Source of the DNA: Phaeoceros laevis
Taxonomy: Eukaryota > Anthocerotophyta > Anthocerotopsida > Notothyladales
DNA: 64,000 nucleotides
NCBI GenBank assembly: GCA_049999765.1
Contig: JBNGIQ010006077.1
Span: 16,897-80,896 of the forward strand
Direction of reading: 5' to 3'
A model generated the notes under the pieces. That model saw only the letters and a program-made list of their open reading frames with translations, ran no database searches and was not told where the DNA came from. Position 1 is the stretch's first letter. Every line of letters starts with the position of its first letter. Shown piece by piece: positions 1 through 9,930 of this stretch. The translations under genes and the position numbers were made by a program.

Positions 1-75
1 TTCCAGCTTGGACAGGACTCGCTTGACTGCACCAACACATCCCTGACAGCTCATTCCAACTCTCAAAACCACAGT
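1..75 (-). CDS. ATX1/CCH-like copper chaperone, partial (runs off the left edge)
   Basis: The reverse strand of the first 75 bases encodes a heavy-metal-associated (HMA) start: [13 protein letters not shown] followed by [12 protein letters not shown]. The M-S-C-x-x-C metal-binding loop is intact. Plant ATX1/CCH copper chaperones have the same arrangement (TVVLRVAMTCEGC). They carry Cu(I) in the cytosol to P-type ATPases. The exon seems to begin at a splice acceptor (cag at 78-76 on the reverse strand), with a CTAAT branch-like motif just before it. The first exon should therefore lie to the right, within roughly 76-500, but I could not identify it. The rest of the domain is outside the window. 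The family call is secure for a HMA domain and somewhat less so for ATX1 specifically. Confidence 0.75.
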
Positions 76-727
76 CTGCGACACAGCAATTAGAGTGTCA
101 AGAACGGCAATATCCTTGTGCCTGCGGAAAAGAATAGATTTCTGCAGGAGATCAGTCTCTCAAGACAACCTCAGTCATCTTGGCCCTCGTTGTCAGCCTG
201 ATCCTTCACGCCTGAGCTTAAGCAATTCAATGGCCTTGAGGGGACGTTCCCGACCTCTACTGCTTGAAAGCGCACCAGCCGGCTGACCGCTGGGGCGGCT
301 GGTCAGACAAAATTGAATCCTGGTGACCACGCCTGATCCAATGAACCTTCCTGGCTCCTCCGCACTTGAAACACGTCGAACACTAGCTGTGGTCCCAGTT
401 CTCGTCGCTTTATTTACGTAAGGTTCTGGCCAGCAACACAACTTTATGCCACGTGGAAGCGACCCTTTCGAAGCTCGAAGAATGGGCTGTGGTCAGTGGG
501 TCAGTGCGGACTGTAGATCGAAGAGCGGATTATGATGCCGCACCTTCTACAGTTGATCAAGACACCAAGGAGTTTCGGCTCTGAGTCTCTCTCCAAGTGC
601 GGGCTTCTTTCAACGCAGAGAAAGCCTGCGACGAGAGTTTTCTCTCGCAGCATGGAGGTCAGGATGCCAAGGGTAGCTATTTGCTTGCTTTCGTGTGCCG
701 GAGCAGCATCTAGACTGAGCAGTGGTG

Positions 728-1606
728 ATGCCATGGCAGCAATACTTGTGGAGAGTGGCAGCTCCGGACAATTCCTCTTTGGTTCAGCTGCTGCGGAAAT
801 CCCGAGCGCTACATTCTCCCAGAGTTGCCAATGTAATGGAGAGAGTGGATAGAGGGAACTTCGTTCCCGAGAACGACAAAGAAATGTCCTACATCGACAT
901 CCCCGTTCCTATCGGCTACAGCGCCACGATATCTGCACCGCACATGCATGCAAAGTGTCTCGAATTGCTCGAAGATCATTTACAGCCAGGGGCTCGAGCT
1001 TTGGATGTTGGATCAGGTCAGACACTGCGGTCTGGTTGGTTGCGTGAGAGTGTGGACGTTTTAGTTCTTTCCCCACATTTTCCGTGTTTCTTCTTCCAGG
1101 CACAGGCTACTTGACTGCTGCTTTTGGACTCATGGTTGGCGACCAAGGAAGGGTTGTTGGAGTTGAGCACATACCTGAACTGGTGGAACAATCCACTAAA
1201 AACGTGGAGAGAACTCCGGAGGCATCAAACCTCCTTTCATCTGGAAGCCTGTCACTCATCGTTGGAGGTTGGTGTTCACTTACCTCCTGACTAAATTGTT
1301 GCTACTGGTTTGAGATGCTCACTAACTTTCATCACTGGCGACGCAGATGGACGGCAAGGTTGGCCAGACCTAGCTCCATATGATGCCATCCATGTGGGAG
1401 CTGCTGCACCCGAAATACCGCAAGCACTACTCGACCAGCTGAAGCCCGGAGGCCGCATGGTCATCCCCGTAGGTGACACTTATCAAGACCTAAGAGTGGT
1501 TGACAAGAAGGAGGATGGTAGCATACATCAGTGGACTGCCACCTCTGTTTGCTATGTTCCTCTGACGAGTAGGAACAAGCAGCTCTCACAAAGCAAAGGA
1601 CTTTAG
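728..1606 (+). CDS. PCMT: Protein-L-isoaspartate O-methyltransferase, three exons
   Basis: Repairs age-damaged proteins by methylating L-isoaspartyl residues with S-adenosylmethionine. Exons are 728-1016, 1100-1267 and 1347-1606, all GT-AG, giving 238 residues. The SAM-binding motif I (LDVGSGTGYLT) is created exactly across the first intron. The downstream PYDAIHVGAAAPEIP and LKPGGRMVIPVG motifs are typical of the family, and the length matches plant PIMT. I chose the ATG at 728 because it aligns with the N-terminus of the short plant isoforms; upstream in-frame codons are GTG. A longer organelle-targeted form with another 5' exon cannot be excluded, since long plant isoforms exist. Confidence 0.93.
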
Positions 1607-2810
1607 GACGATCACCTTTTGTAGATACAGTTTTGTTCGCACCAATGGTTGCCCAATGTACAGTAGTACTTGTAAATATGAGGGGTTGGTAAAACCACCA
1701 AACTGGGGAGGAAACTGGGAGGTGAGGTTATCAGGTCGTTGGGAGATGGAAGGATCACCGTTACAGAGTCACAGACCCTAGTAACTCCAGGGTTCGGTAG
1801 GCTCGGTTTGTAAAACATGAGCATGGGAAGCACAATTGGGTCTGAGCTCTTAAGTCTGTGGCCTATCAGCTCGATCAATGAGTCGTGACCCCCAAATTCC
1901 ATGATTTATTCGGCATCACAAGCGTGCAACTAGGATATGGGCAAGCCTTGCGAAGGCTGCTGTGGGACAGAGGAGCAAGGACCCTGGAGTAGGTCCGAAT
2001 AAGTGCAAAACAAAATTGTTCCCAAAAAGATTCGCTGTCAAAAATTTCCCATGCTTGGGCAGTTTGGTCAAGAATTACTCTAGTTCAACCCTGTCATGAG
2101 AGGGGAATAGAAGAAGCAGCACTTTCATCGACTGACACTAGTCAAGCCTTCCTCTTCGAGGTAGCCAGTAGACCCGCAACTGAGGCACAGTGCGTCGACT
2201 TGTAAACGCACTTTTCACAGCAGCTCTGTAATTTCTCAACCGCTTCCAAGCACCTGCACATTCAGCAGACCGGTCATAACCAATTTCCAGAGAGAAGCAT
2301 ACAGAGAAGCTACAGCCGTTCCCTTAGAAGCACACAAACACACACGCACTTTTCAGTGACGAAATTGTTTTTCACCAGGCAGCTCTGGATGTTGCACGCC
2401 TCCTGCTTGCATGGTTCCTTGGTGGGAGGCATACAGGAAAATTCTCAATCCGCGCTGAAGTAGGCACTTCACGGTACTTTCAATTTTGACAACGCAGGCT
2501 CAGAATCTCAACGCACAGGCTGCTCACTAGCAGTTATCACGGTACAAGCCAAGAATCAGGAACGTCCCCCAGCCAACAATTTAAAGAAGCATGCGGCGAA
2601 CACCTTCCCTGATCCGACAAAATTCTAAGCTGCAGCAGCAAGAAAACACACTTACAATGAAAGAGCAAATTGCCCTGGAAAGCGCAGAAGAAGACCACCA
2701 GAATTCCACACACCCTAAACCACCAACTGACAAGGAAGACAAAGGGCTTCTGAAAGAGCAGGAAGCACGGGAGCAGGTACCTAGGGCAGGGAATTACCTG
2801 TCTACAGTGT
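1607..2810. other. Intergenic between PCMT and the SMAP1-like gene
   Basis: Contains the 3' flank of PCMT and the 3' flank of the convergent minus-strand gene. No reading frame, RNA gene or repeat here stood out on either strand. Confidence 0.5.
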
Positions 2811-3251
2811 CTAGGCAAGGTCAGAATCATCAAAATCGTCCGCGAATTGGTTGTAAAAGTCGGTGCCGGTTATCCCCAACGGCGCCTCAGGAAACATCTC
2901 CGAATCCAGTGACTGATCGAAGTCGATGTCCATCAAGTAGGAGGACAACACGTTAGCCGCCGGCCCGCTCCAGGTATTCCGTGAATTGTTCGTCTCCACT
3001 CTCTCCCGGGGTGCATCTACTACGTGTGGACGGCCGAACCACTCGAAGTTGTCACTACTAGCAGTAACTGGATGAAAGTTGTCCCGGCGGGATACCGCTT
3101 TTTTCTCGTCTGCCCTCGTGTGGCCATGTGGCCGCTGTTCCTGCTGGCTCCGGTGAGTCCGGTCCAAGACGACGCGGTTGGCTTGACTTGCCAAACGTTT
3201 GTCGTCGTGGCTCTCGCGTAAACCTGTGGTCTCCCTCCCTCTCCACTCCAT
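2811..3251 (-). CDS. SMAP1-like small acidic protein
   Basis: Open frame of 146 codons from ATG 3251. The N-terminal two thirds is basic and polar (R, Q, H rich). The C-terminus is acidic and ends DFYNQFADDFDDSDLA. Plant SMALL ACIDIC PROTEIN 1 (62 aa in Arabidopsis, a factor in 2,4-D auxin response) ends with a very similar F/D-rich tail, from memory. A preceding MDIDFDQSLDSEMFPEA stretch also fits the acidic centre of that family. The protein is longer than the Arabidopsis one, so translation might start at an internal ATG (the M of MDIDFDQ), or the upstream part may be 5' UTR. The call rests on the tail only. Confidence 0.55.
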   Translation of the reverse strand: MEWRGRETTGLRESHDDKRLASQANRVVLDRTHRSQQEQRPHGHTRADEKKAVSRRDNFHPVTASSDNFEWFGRPHVVDAPRERVETNNSRNTWSGPAANVLSSYLMDIDFDQSLDSEMFPEAPLGITGTDFYNQFADDFDDSDLA

Positions 3252-3724
3252 TCGTCCCCGTCTGATTTTGCGTTTTACCCCAAACCAGGTTTTGCGTTCT
3301 AATAAACCCCTCCACCAGCTTGTTCACTTTGGTCAGGGTTCACTTCTAGGTTTTTCCGGTTTTACGAGTTTCCAAGCCACAGGGCTTTTAAAAGACGATT
3401 CGACTGCAGTCACGCTAAAAACAGACCAGCCATGCCATGATGTTCGTGGCGCGTGCCTCCATACTTTTGGCGTTTCGGGCCTTGGGGCCCGCTGACTGTA
3501 AGATCCGTGTAGCAGGTAGTCTACCAGCATGTGGATGGCGGCAGCTGAGGGGAGGAAGACTGCATGGGAAGCTGTTCAGGAGAGGGATCGGATGCTCGCT
3601 GAACATTATGTCTCCAAACTTGGGGAGCTGGGAAATGCAGTGACACGGTGGACTCCAGGCCTTGGTATCCGTAGGGAAGGTTTCGAGGCAGCAAGACCTT
3701 CCCTGTTCTTCTGTAGGCCGAACA
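3252..3724. promoter_or_regulatory. Shared 5' region of divergent SMAP1-like and Sec14-like genes
   Basis: The 473 bp between divergent start codons 3251 (-) and 3725 (+) should carry both promoters and 5' UTRs. I saw no clear TATA box or other named element. Small overlapping frames here lack family features. Confidence 0.4.
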
Positions 3725-5200
3725 ATGGCTGCTACGGCGTTCTTGTCCACTATATCCGCCACACTGAGCATCAACGGAAGTGCAGACAGCAGGCTTTTGC
3801 GAGTAGCTAGCACAGCTCATGTCACATCGCCATTTGCCAGGCAGCATTGCCGGCTTTGCAAGGGCTGTCCATCGACAAAGCTTGCTTCCTTTAGTCAGCC
3901 ATGGCCTTCACCTGTCAGAGATGGTACTGACAGCTTACCCGGGCAAACTGCTGCAACATCTCTCCTGTCTTTGACCTATGTCTATGGTGCAAATCGGTGA
4001 CCACCAGCTGAAATGCATTCACTGTACCCATTTCTCAGGGCAATTTGGAGTTGGCCGGTTTTCTCAGGGTGTAGACAGCCAAGTCGAAACGGAGGGCGAG
4101 CTGGTGAACCAGTTGCGGATTAGTATTGCCAGCCTAGGAGGAAACTCAGAGGTGAGCTGAGAGCATTTCAGAAAAGGGTGTTCTGTGCTGACTCTTTGTG
4201 AGCTTGCTCAAGTGTGGTTGTGCCCATGCCTCATCAGGACCTGGATGACTACTGTCTGGTACAATTTCTACGGGCCCAGTCCTTGAACGTGGAAAAGGCT
4301 GCTGCAAAAGTTGTAAGCCACCAGCAATGGAAGGCGGCATTCAAACCCGAGGGTCACATCTCACGGTCACAGATTCCTGATGAGCTTGCTATGAACAAGT
4401 CCTTCTTGCAAGGATATACAAAAGGAGGATATCCTCTGTTTGTAACCTTTGGCAGCAAACACTTCGCAACTAGCGACTCCGAGCAGTTTAAACGTATGCT
4501 TTGAGCTGGCGGGTCTTTGACAAGCAGTGTTTTTCCCACTTCAGGTTTCGCCTCTCTCACCTTACTGACAGTCCCAGGTCTTGGATGCTCGCAGGTTTTG
4601 TGGTGTATTCACTGGACTCCGCTGTGGCCCGGTCAGTGGCACTCGACCATGTACCCTTCAACCTTCATCAGTGTGCTCCAGATCCAGCGCGTGACAACCG
4701 TTGTCCATGTGCAGTGCCCCCTCCGGAGAGCAACAGTTCGTGTGTATCGTCGACCTGAAGGGGCTTGGTCTGAAAAACTTGGATGCAAATGGTTTCATTA
4801 CTGCCTTCTCTATTCTTCAGGTCACCTAAGACTTCTCTTCATCTGCCCTGCTCCGGTGGCACTCTACTTCACTCCTTCGCTGAATCCACTGCATTATGCA
4901 GGACCATTATCCAGGGCTATTGCACAAGCTGTTCATGGTGAACGTTCCTTTCATATTCAACGGTGTCTGGAAAGTTGTTGCGCCCTTTCTGGATCAGCAG
5001 ACACGGGAAAGGGTGAGCATTGTATTCTAGGGCTGTATCCTAGCACATCTGCACGTTCACAAACCTTGCACTCATTGCAGTTCCATTTGCAGGTAATTTT
5101 TGTACCTGATAAAAAGCTGAAGGAGACGCTTCTGTCTGAGATAGACGAAGACCAGCTGCCAGTTGAGTATGGTGGTACTGCAAGTCTTATTCCTCTTTGA
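3725..5200 (+). CDS. Plastid-type Sec14-like CRAL-TRIO protein (CPSFL1-like), seven exons
   Basis: Exons 3725-3923, 4039-4151, 4238-4493, 4595-4631, 4715-4820, 4902-5012 and 5093-5200 have consistent phases and encode 309 residues. Residues 1-70 are rich in S, A, T and R and poor in acids, as in a chloroplast transit peptide (MAATAFLSTISATLS start). The CRAL-TRIO-N helices (DLDDYCLVQFLRAQS) follow. The lipid-binding domain then has FVVYSLDSAVARAPSGEQQF, CIVDLKGLGLKNLD and LLHKLFMVNVPFIFNGVWKVV, and ends EDQLPVEYGGTASLIPL. The single-domain size and transit peptide resemble Arabidopsis CPSFL1, a plastid phosphatidic-acid/phosphoinositide-binding protein. Sec14 identity is secure; the CPSFL1 orthology and plastid location are inferred. 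Exon 4 is only 37 nt. Confidence 0.88.
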
Positions 5201-5628
5201 AGCAGGCAACAGCTGGGCTTGCACCTAGGACACATCATTCAGCAAACTTTTCTGCTGGGCACTGAACTGGTATATTCCTGTTCCGCCATTCTTCTGGTTG
5301 CCTGAGTTACAGTGCAAGTCCTGGTGTTTCCTCAACGGTTGACCATTCCCTGCTGTTAACAGTCAGCGTACCTGCAACAGGGTGCATTAGTCTGTACAAG
5401 GCAAACATCCTGTGTGGCGAAATGCTCTGCCACAGCAACTGACCTCACAGTAAATGCAACCGTTCACCGGTTCCGAACATTGCTGAAATGCCACAACTCC
5501 AACTCATGCAGGTAGGCACCAGCATTGGGGGTGTCCAGCAGAAGGCTGGTAGTGTAGACTTGTGCAATGCAAGCACTGCCCGAAGCATGCTCCTCTGTTG
5601 ATTGATGGAAAGCATTCTTATTGGTACG
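5201..5628. other. 3' flank between convergent Sec14-like and coiled-coil genes
   Basis: No supported gene. The minus-strand coiled-coil gene may have a terminal exon here if its reading frame is interrupted by an intron, but I could not define one. Confidence 0.35.
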
Positions 5629-6237
5629 TCATTTGCGAATGTACATGTTATCTGTACCAAACCGTCCCATGCTGCCATCCAGGCAAGCTGCTCTCTGTGC
5701 ATTTCCATGAATCGGATATTTCCTAACATTAAGGTCAATGGATCTGCACAGTCTTATCTTGTTCACTGTGACGGGGTACGTGATTAAAGACAGCTTTGGA
5801 ACCTTCAAGTTGTCTCTAAACCTCTGATACCGCCTGTCATGCCACCTCTCCCTGTCAGCTTCGTAGTCTCGCCATTTGATCTCCTTGTCCCACACATTGC
5901 GATTGAACTCATCTATTTCTTTCATCCTGTTGAGCTCTCTCTCAGCCATCTTGAGTGTGGCCACCTCCCTGATTCTATGTAGCTCCCCATCAGCACAGTT
6001 CCTGTAAAACTGCTCATTTCTCCAGTGCTCATCGATTTTGTAGCGTTGTTCTTCTTGAAGTTCTCTGTACACTTGACCTTCTCTTGCCTTTCCCCACCAG
6101 CCTTGCACCGATATTTCCTGCCGCAAGGCATCGTTTTGCGCTTTCTCCTTTGCTAGCTGTTTCCCTCTGATTACCTGACGATCAAAGGCTTTACTGCGTT
6201 GGACAATCGCGCCATCGCAGTTGGAGACGTAATCCAT
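5629..6237 (-). CDS. Charged coiled-coil protein of unknown family
   Basis: From ATG 6237 the frame encodes about 202 residues. Residues 10 to 145 are almost continuously helical and charged (for example RQVIRGKQLAKEKAQNDALR and RNVWDKEIKWRDYEADRERW), rich in E, R, K, D, Q and W, with no membrane segment. The last 50 residues lose this character (YPVTVNKIRL onward), so the real exon may end near 5790 and the tail may be intronic. I do not recognise the family. Similar compositions occur in flagellar and microtubule-associated proteins of plants with swimming sperm, but that is only a possibility. The next ATG on the opposite strand is 53 bp away. Confidence 0.55.
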   Translation of the reverse strand: MDYVSNCDGAIVQRSKAFDRQVIRGKQLAKEKAQNDALRQEISVQGWWGKAREGQVYRELQEEQRYKIDEHWRNEQFYRNCADGELHRIREVATLKMAERELNRMKEIDEFNRNVWDKEIKWRDYEADRERWHDRRYQRFRDNLKVPKLSLITYPVTVNKIRLCRSIDLNVRKYPIHGNAQRAACLDGSMGRFGTDNMYIRK

Positions 6238-6290
6238 TCCGCCTGCCCCGTCACAAACCCAAATGCTAATGACGGCCAAAAAGGTGATGC

Positions 6291-6437
6291 ATGTCTATCC
6301 AGAGCAACTTGGTCTTCTTACTCCCCAAGGCGCTCCTGCTTATGATAAGCATACACCTTCGACAACAAGTCTTTGAGCAGTACCAACTCCAGATGGAGGA
6401 CGCCGTCATACGTGAGGAGCATGCTTTCAAGAAGTGA
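6291..6437 (+). CDS. Putative 48-residue single-pass membrane microprotein
   Basis: ATG 6291 opens a 48-codon frame ending TGA at 6435-6437. Residues 4-22 are hydrophobic (SNLVFLLPKALLLMISIHL), and the remainder is an amphipathic charged tail (RQQVFEQYQLQMEDAVIREE) ending HAFKK. This layout, one membrane anchor plus a short helical tail, is typical of small mitochondrial or ER proteins. It lies between a divergent coiled-coil gene and the AprA-like gene. I cannot name a family. It is short enough to be chance, but the sharp division into hydrophobic and helical halves argues for coding. Confidence 0.4.
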   Translation: MSIQSNLVFLLPKALLLMISIHLRQQVFEQYQLQMEDAVIREEHAFKK

Positions 6438-6713
6438 CGTGTGACACCCGCCAAACGCTCAGAGCCGTTTCATTTTCCGAAAGTCCGGAAAGAGAGGGGG
6501 TTTTTGCGAAATAAAACCTGCCACTTGGCTCGTTATCAGCGGGTTCAGGCTGCTCCTCCACCTCTGTTAGCCGGGCCAGATGGAACCGGCTTCAGAAAAG
6601 CCAAAGGAGGTCTTGCCAGCTGAGTTTCACATTTCCTCGACTGAATTGACAAGGCAACACCTTTGTCATAGCCAGCTAAATGATTGTGCGTCACATTTTC
6701 TCTACGGATTGAC

Positions 6714-9360
6714 ATGGCAACACCTCCGTCAAGATTTGCGCCTTGGGCGCTCCTTGCTTTGTTCTTCTGGGTTTGTGGGCCTGTAGCAGGTACTCCTTTG
6801 GATGATTACATCCTGAAACCCGACGCCCACTTCAGGTACCGAAATTGTGATAGCTCCAGATATTCGTTCTTCAAATCTGTCCTCAGTGGTGTAGAATTCC
6901 TGCTTTCTTGGGGTATTTCAGATCCCGATGAACGATCCTTGTCTTCCAGCTGGTATGACACAGGGTCGCGGGTTAAAGGGTGGTTTCCCGCTGGGAAATG
7001 GGAGGGCATCGTATTGAATATGACCAGTCAACGCTGGCTGTCCGGGGCAGACGTCGACTGTACTGTCTGGACTCATCACCTAGTCATTGTGGTGAGGATA
7101 AAGATGCATAAGAGTGGAATTCAGTGCATGGTTCAGTTTTTGAATATTGTTGCTCATAGGATTAAAAATATTGCTGTGCACCTTCTTGGGTGGGGATGCG
7201 AGTTCAAATTGTCTGCTATTGTTGTTGCAGAAACCCGGGTCAATCAAGTATCAAGGCGCAGCTTTCCTTCTTATAGGTGGAGGAAGCAATACGGATGACC
7301 CACCCACAACCAAAGATGAGCTTCTCGAATTAGCTGCAGCGTAAGGGTGCCTACAGCGTACTTTGTCCGGAACTGTTTCGAAGTCAAGAAGATGGTTCTG
7401 GAATCGATCCTTGTTTGATTGTAGGTCAGCCTTGCTGTGAACACAAAGAGCCTTGCCGCTGTGCTGTATCAAGTGCCTAATCAGCCTTGCCGTTTCACAA
7501 GCGATGGAAGTCAACGTCACCGCTACGAAGATGACCTCATTGCCTGTAGCAACCACCTGCTAGTCATACAAGCAACATTGCTAGACTTCGTTGCATTCTG
7601 TTTAATCTCTACTTGCTGGACCTTACATTTTATACCATGTGGTCATCCAGATACGTGGTACCACTTCTTGATGCATCCTAACAGTACTGAATGGCCAGCA
7701 CGGCTCCCCATGACAAAGGCTGCTGTTCGAGCTATGGATGTGATTCAGCAGTATGCCCACCAGCAACTGAGTGTACAGGTTGTCTGTCATTTCCTGTATC
7801 CTCTGATTTACGTACTACTTGGTTCTTGTGTGTCTATTCCTGGCTTTGAATGTTAAGACTTGCATGCGAGCAGGTTGCCAAGTTTGTTGTTGCAGGGGCA
7901 AGTAAAAGAGGTTGGACAACCTGGACAACAGGTTCCGTGGATAAGGCAAGAACCTGTAACTCAGTGACATCAAGAAGTGGCACACTGTGCTGATTCACTG
8001 CCTTGGACTAGACGTGGCATGGAGATAAAAGATTGTCGGTGCTTTGCAGCGGGTAGTTGGAATTGTCCCCATAGTCATGGATCTGCTCAACTTCGTCCCA
8101 AACCTTCACCACTCCTACCGCTCGCTAGGTGGCTGGACTTTTGCGTTTGAGCCATACTACGCCCTTAATATTACTGCAATGCTGGATTCTATTCAGATGG
8201 CTGAACTTATGGTAGGCCTGAAACTTTCTTCAGCAGCCTGTAAATGCTTGCTTGGAGATATTGCCCTAACCTTAATCACGTTCGCCATGATTTGCAGAGT
8301 ATTGTTGACCCGTATGCATACAAGAAGCGCCTCACCATGCCAAAGCTTATTGTGATTGCATCAAACGACGAGTTTTTTCTACTCGATGACAGGTTGACAC
8401 AGTAGCCCAATATATCTTGTTGCGAAAGCAGTCCACCGTCGCTTTATGTGTTGTCTGGTTATGGTTGTTTTAAAAACCCGTTTTTGCAAATGCTACTCAG
8501 TGTATTTTACTGGAAGGACTTGGAGGGTGAGAAGCACCTGCTTGTACTTTCTAACACTGAGCACTCCCTAGCAACAGGCTTGGTGAAGGTATCATCACCT
8601 TCACACGTCTTTTCTGCAAAGGCATTACTTATGTGTTTTCTGATAGCAGGCTCGGCAATCGAACCAGCTTTTAGCTTCTGTGCAGGCATTCTACTTCAGC
8701 ATACTTCAGAGCGAACAATCGACAATCTCTGATCTGAACATCAACAATCGTGCACAGAAGCTGCAAAAATCTAAGACAGATAGACCCGGTTACAGCTGGT
8801 ATATTGACAGGGAAGCAGGAAGCCTCCAAGTAACTACGCATGACAAGCCCATCAAGGCAACCTTGTGGTATGCATATTCCAAAGACAGCACACGGCGGGA
8901 CTTTCGGTGGTTGACAGGCAACACGGATAACTGGTGAGCTTCGAGCTCTGATATCATGTTATATTTAACCATACAGTCCTCCTCTAATCGGGTTGTAACA
9001 ACGTTTGCAGTCCAACTTTTTTAATATCGGGGGGATGTTTCCAGCCCATCTTGTTCGTGAAAAAGAGTATCAGGCCTCTTCAGAAAAACGGAGTAACAAC
9101 TTACGCGGCGTCAATACAACTGCCAAAGGTTGTGGAGCCTGAAACTTGTGTTTGTATTGTTTTTCTGTTCCAACTTTCGACTTCATTCTGAAACGCTCAG
9201 GTGCTTACAGGAGGGGTTTGGTGCATTCTTCGTGGAGCTCTGGTTTACTGGTCCAACCACCCTCTTGCCTTTCATTTTCACAACAGAGGCGGTGATTGTC
9301 CCAAATCGTTTCTCATTTTCAGATTGCCACGGAGTGGAGTGTAAGGGAGTACTGGTTTAG
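6714..9360 (+). CDS. AprA / PhoPQ-activated pathogenicity-related family secreted protein, eleven exons
   Basis: Exons 6714-7091, 7231-7340, 7430-7545, 7651-7778, 7874-7945, 8050-8211, 8298-8392, 8501-8588, 8686-8933, 9011-9128 and 9211-9360 sum to 1665 nt (554 residues). A signal peptide (FAPWALLALFFWVCGPVAG) is followed by TPLDDYI, the usual start of this family. Other family landmarks are VLNMTSQRWLS, FLLIGGGSNTDDPP, YTWYHFLMHP, VVAGASKRGWTTWTTGSVD (nucleophile-elbow serine region), PIVMDLLN, KLIVIASNDEFF and FFVELWF near the C-terminus. The fold is alpha/beta-hydrolase-like. Dictyostelium AprA is a secreted proliferation repressor; the function of bacterial and plant members is not established. 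The intron at 7946-8049 starts GC rather than GT. Confidence 0.9.
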
Positions 9361-9640
9361 ACTCTGTAACATATATTACATCTTGCTGTGCTATACTTCG
9401 CAATTTAGCTATCCTATCAACTCTGCTGTCTGATTGAGATGCACATAGATTGGATGTACAAATCTGGGAGATCTGTTTTCTGACACAGATCGTAGCCTGA
9501 AGGACACAAAAGAGACTGAAGTCCCGAAGTTGGGATGGACTCCAGCTTCTGCTGCGTCAGTCTCAAAACACACCGGTTCTTGAGACAGAAAAACTCTACT
9601 GTACAAAGCAAGACAGGAGATGGATTCTAGAGACTTCAAC
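9361..9640. other. 3' flank of the AprA-like gene
   Basis: Short spacer between the AprA-like stop and the minisatellite beyond the RPB2 copy 1 stop codon. No gene seen. Confidence 0.4.
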
Positions 9641-9930
9641 TCTGATGCTCAAGCTGCATGCAACCTTCTTCGTCTGCTCCTTCAATGCTTCGTGGCAGCT
9701 CTGATGCTCAAGCTGGCAGACTTCTTCCTTTGCTCCTTCAATGCCTTCGTTTCAGCTCTGATGCTCAAGCTGCAGACCAATTTCGTCTGCTCCTTCAATG
9801 CCTTCATTTCAGCTCCCATGCTTAAGCTGAAGACTTCTTCGTCTGCCCCTGCAATGCCTTTGCTTCTGCTCTCATGCTCAAGATGCAGACTTCTTCGTCT
9901 GCTCCTTCAATGACTTCACTTCTTTTGTGA
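9641..9930. repeat. Degenerate minisatellite (about 55-59 bp unit) overlapping the RPB2 copy 1 stop codon
   Basis: The landmark GATGCTC or its variant recurs at 9644, 9703, 9760, 9818 and 9873, giving spacings of 59, 57, 58 and 55 bp. Each unit contains CTTCGTCTGCTCCTTCAATG or a close variant. On the minus strand the last unit is the end of the RPB2 coding sequence itself ([12 protein letters not shown] and TGA). The other units lie just past the stop codon and look like tandem copies of that coding end, each keeping the equivalent stop position. Confidence 0.85.

Noticed and set aside
532-852. Plus-strand frame upstream of PCMT as a possible transit peptide
   Set aside because: It is in a different reading frame from the PCMT first exon, and no intron that would join them was found.
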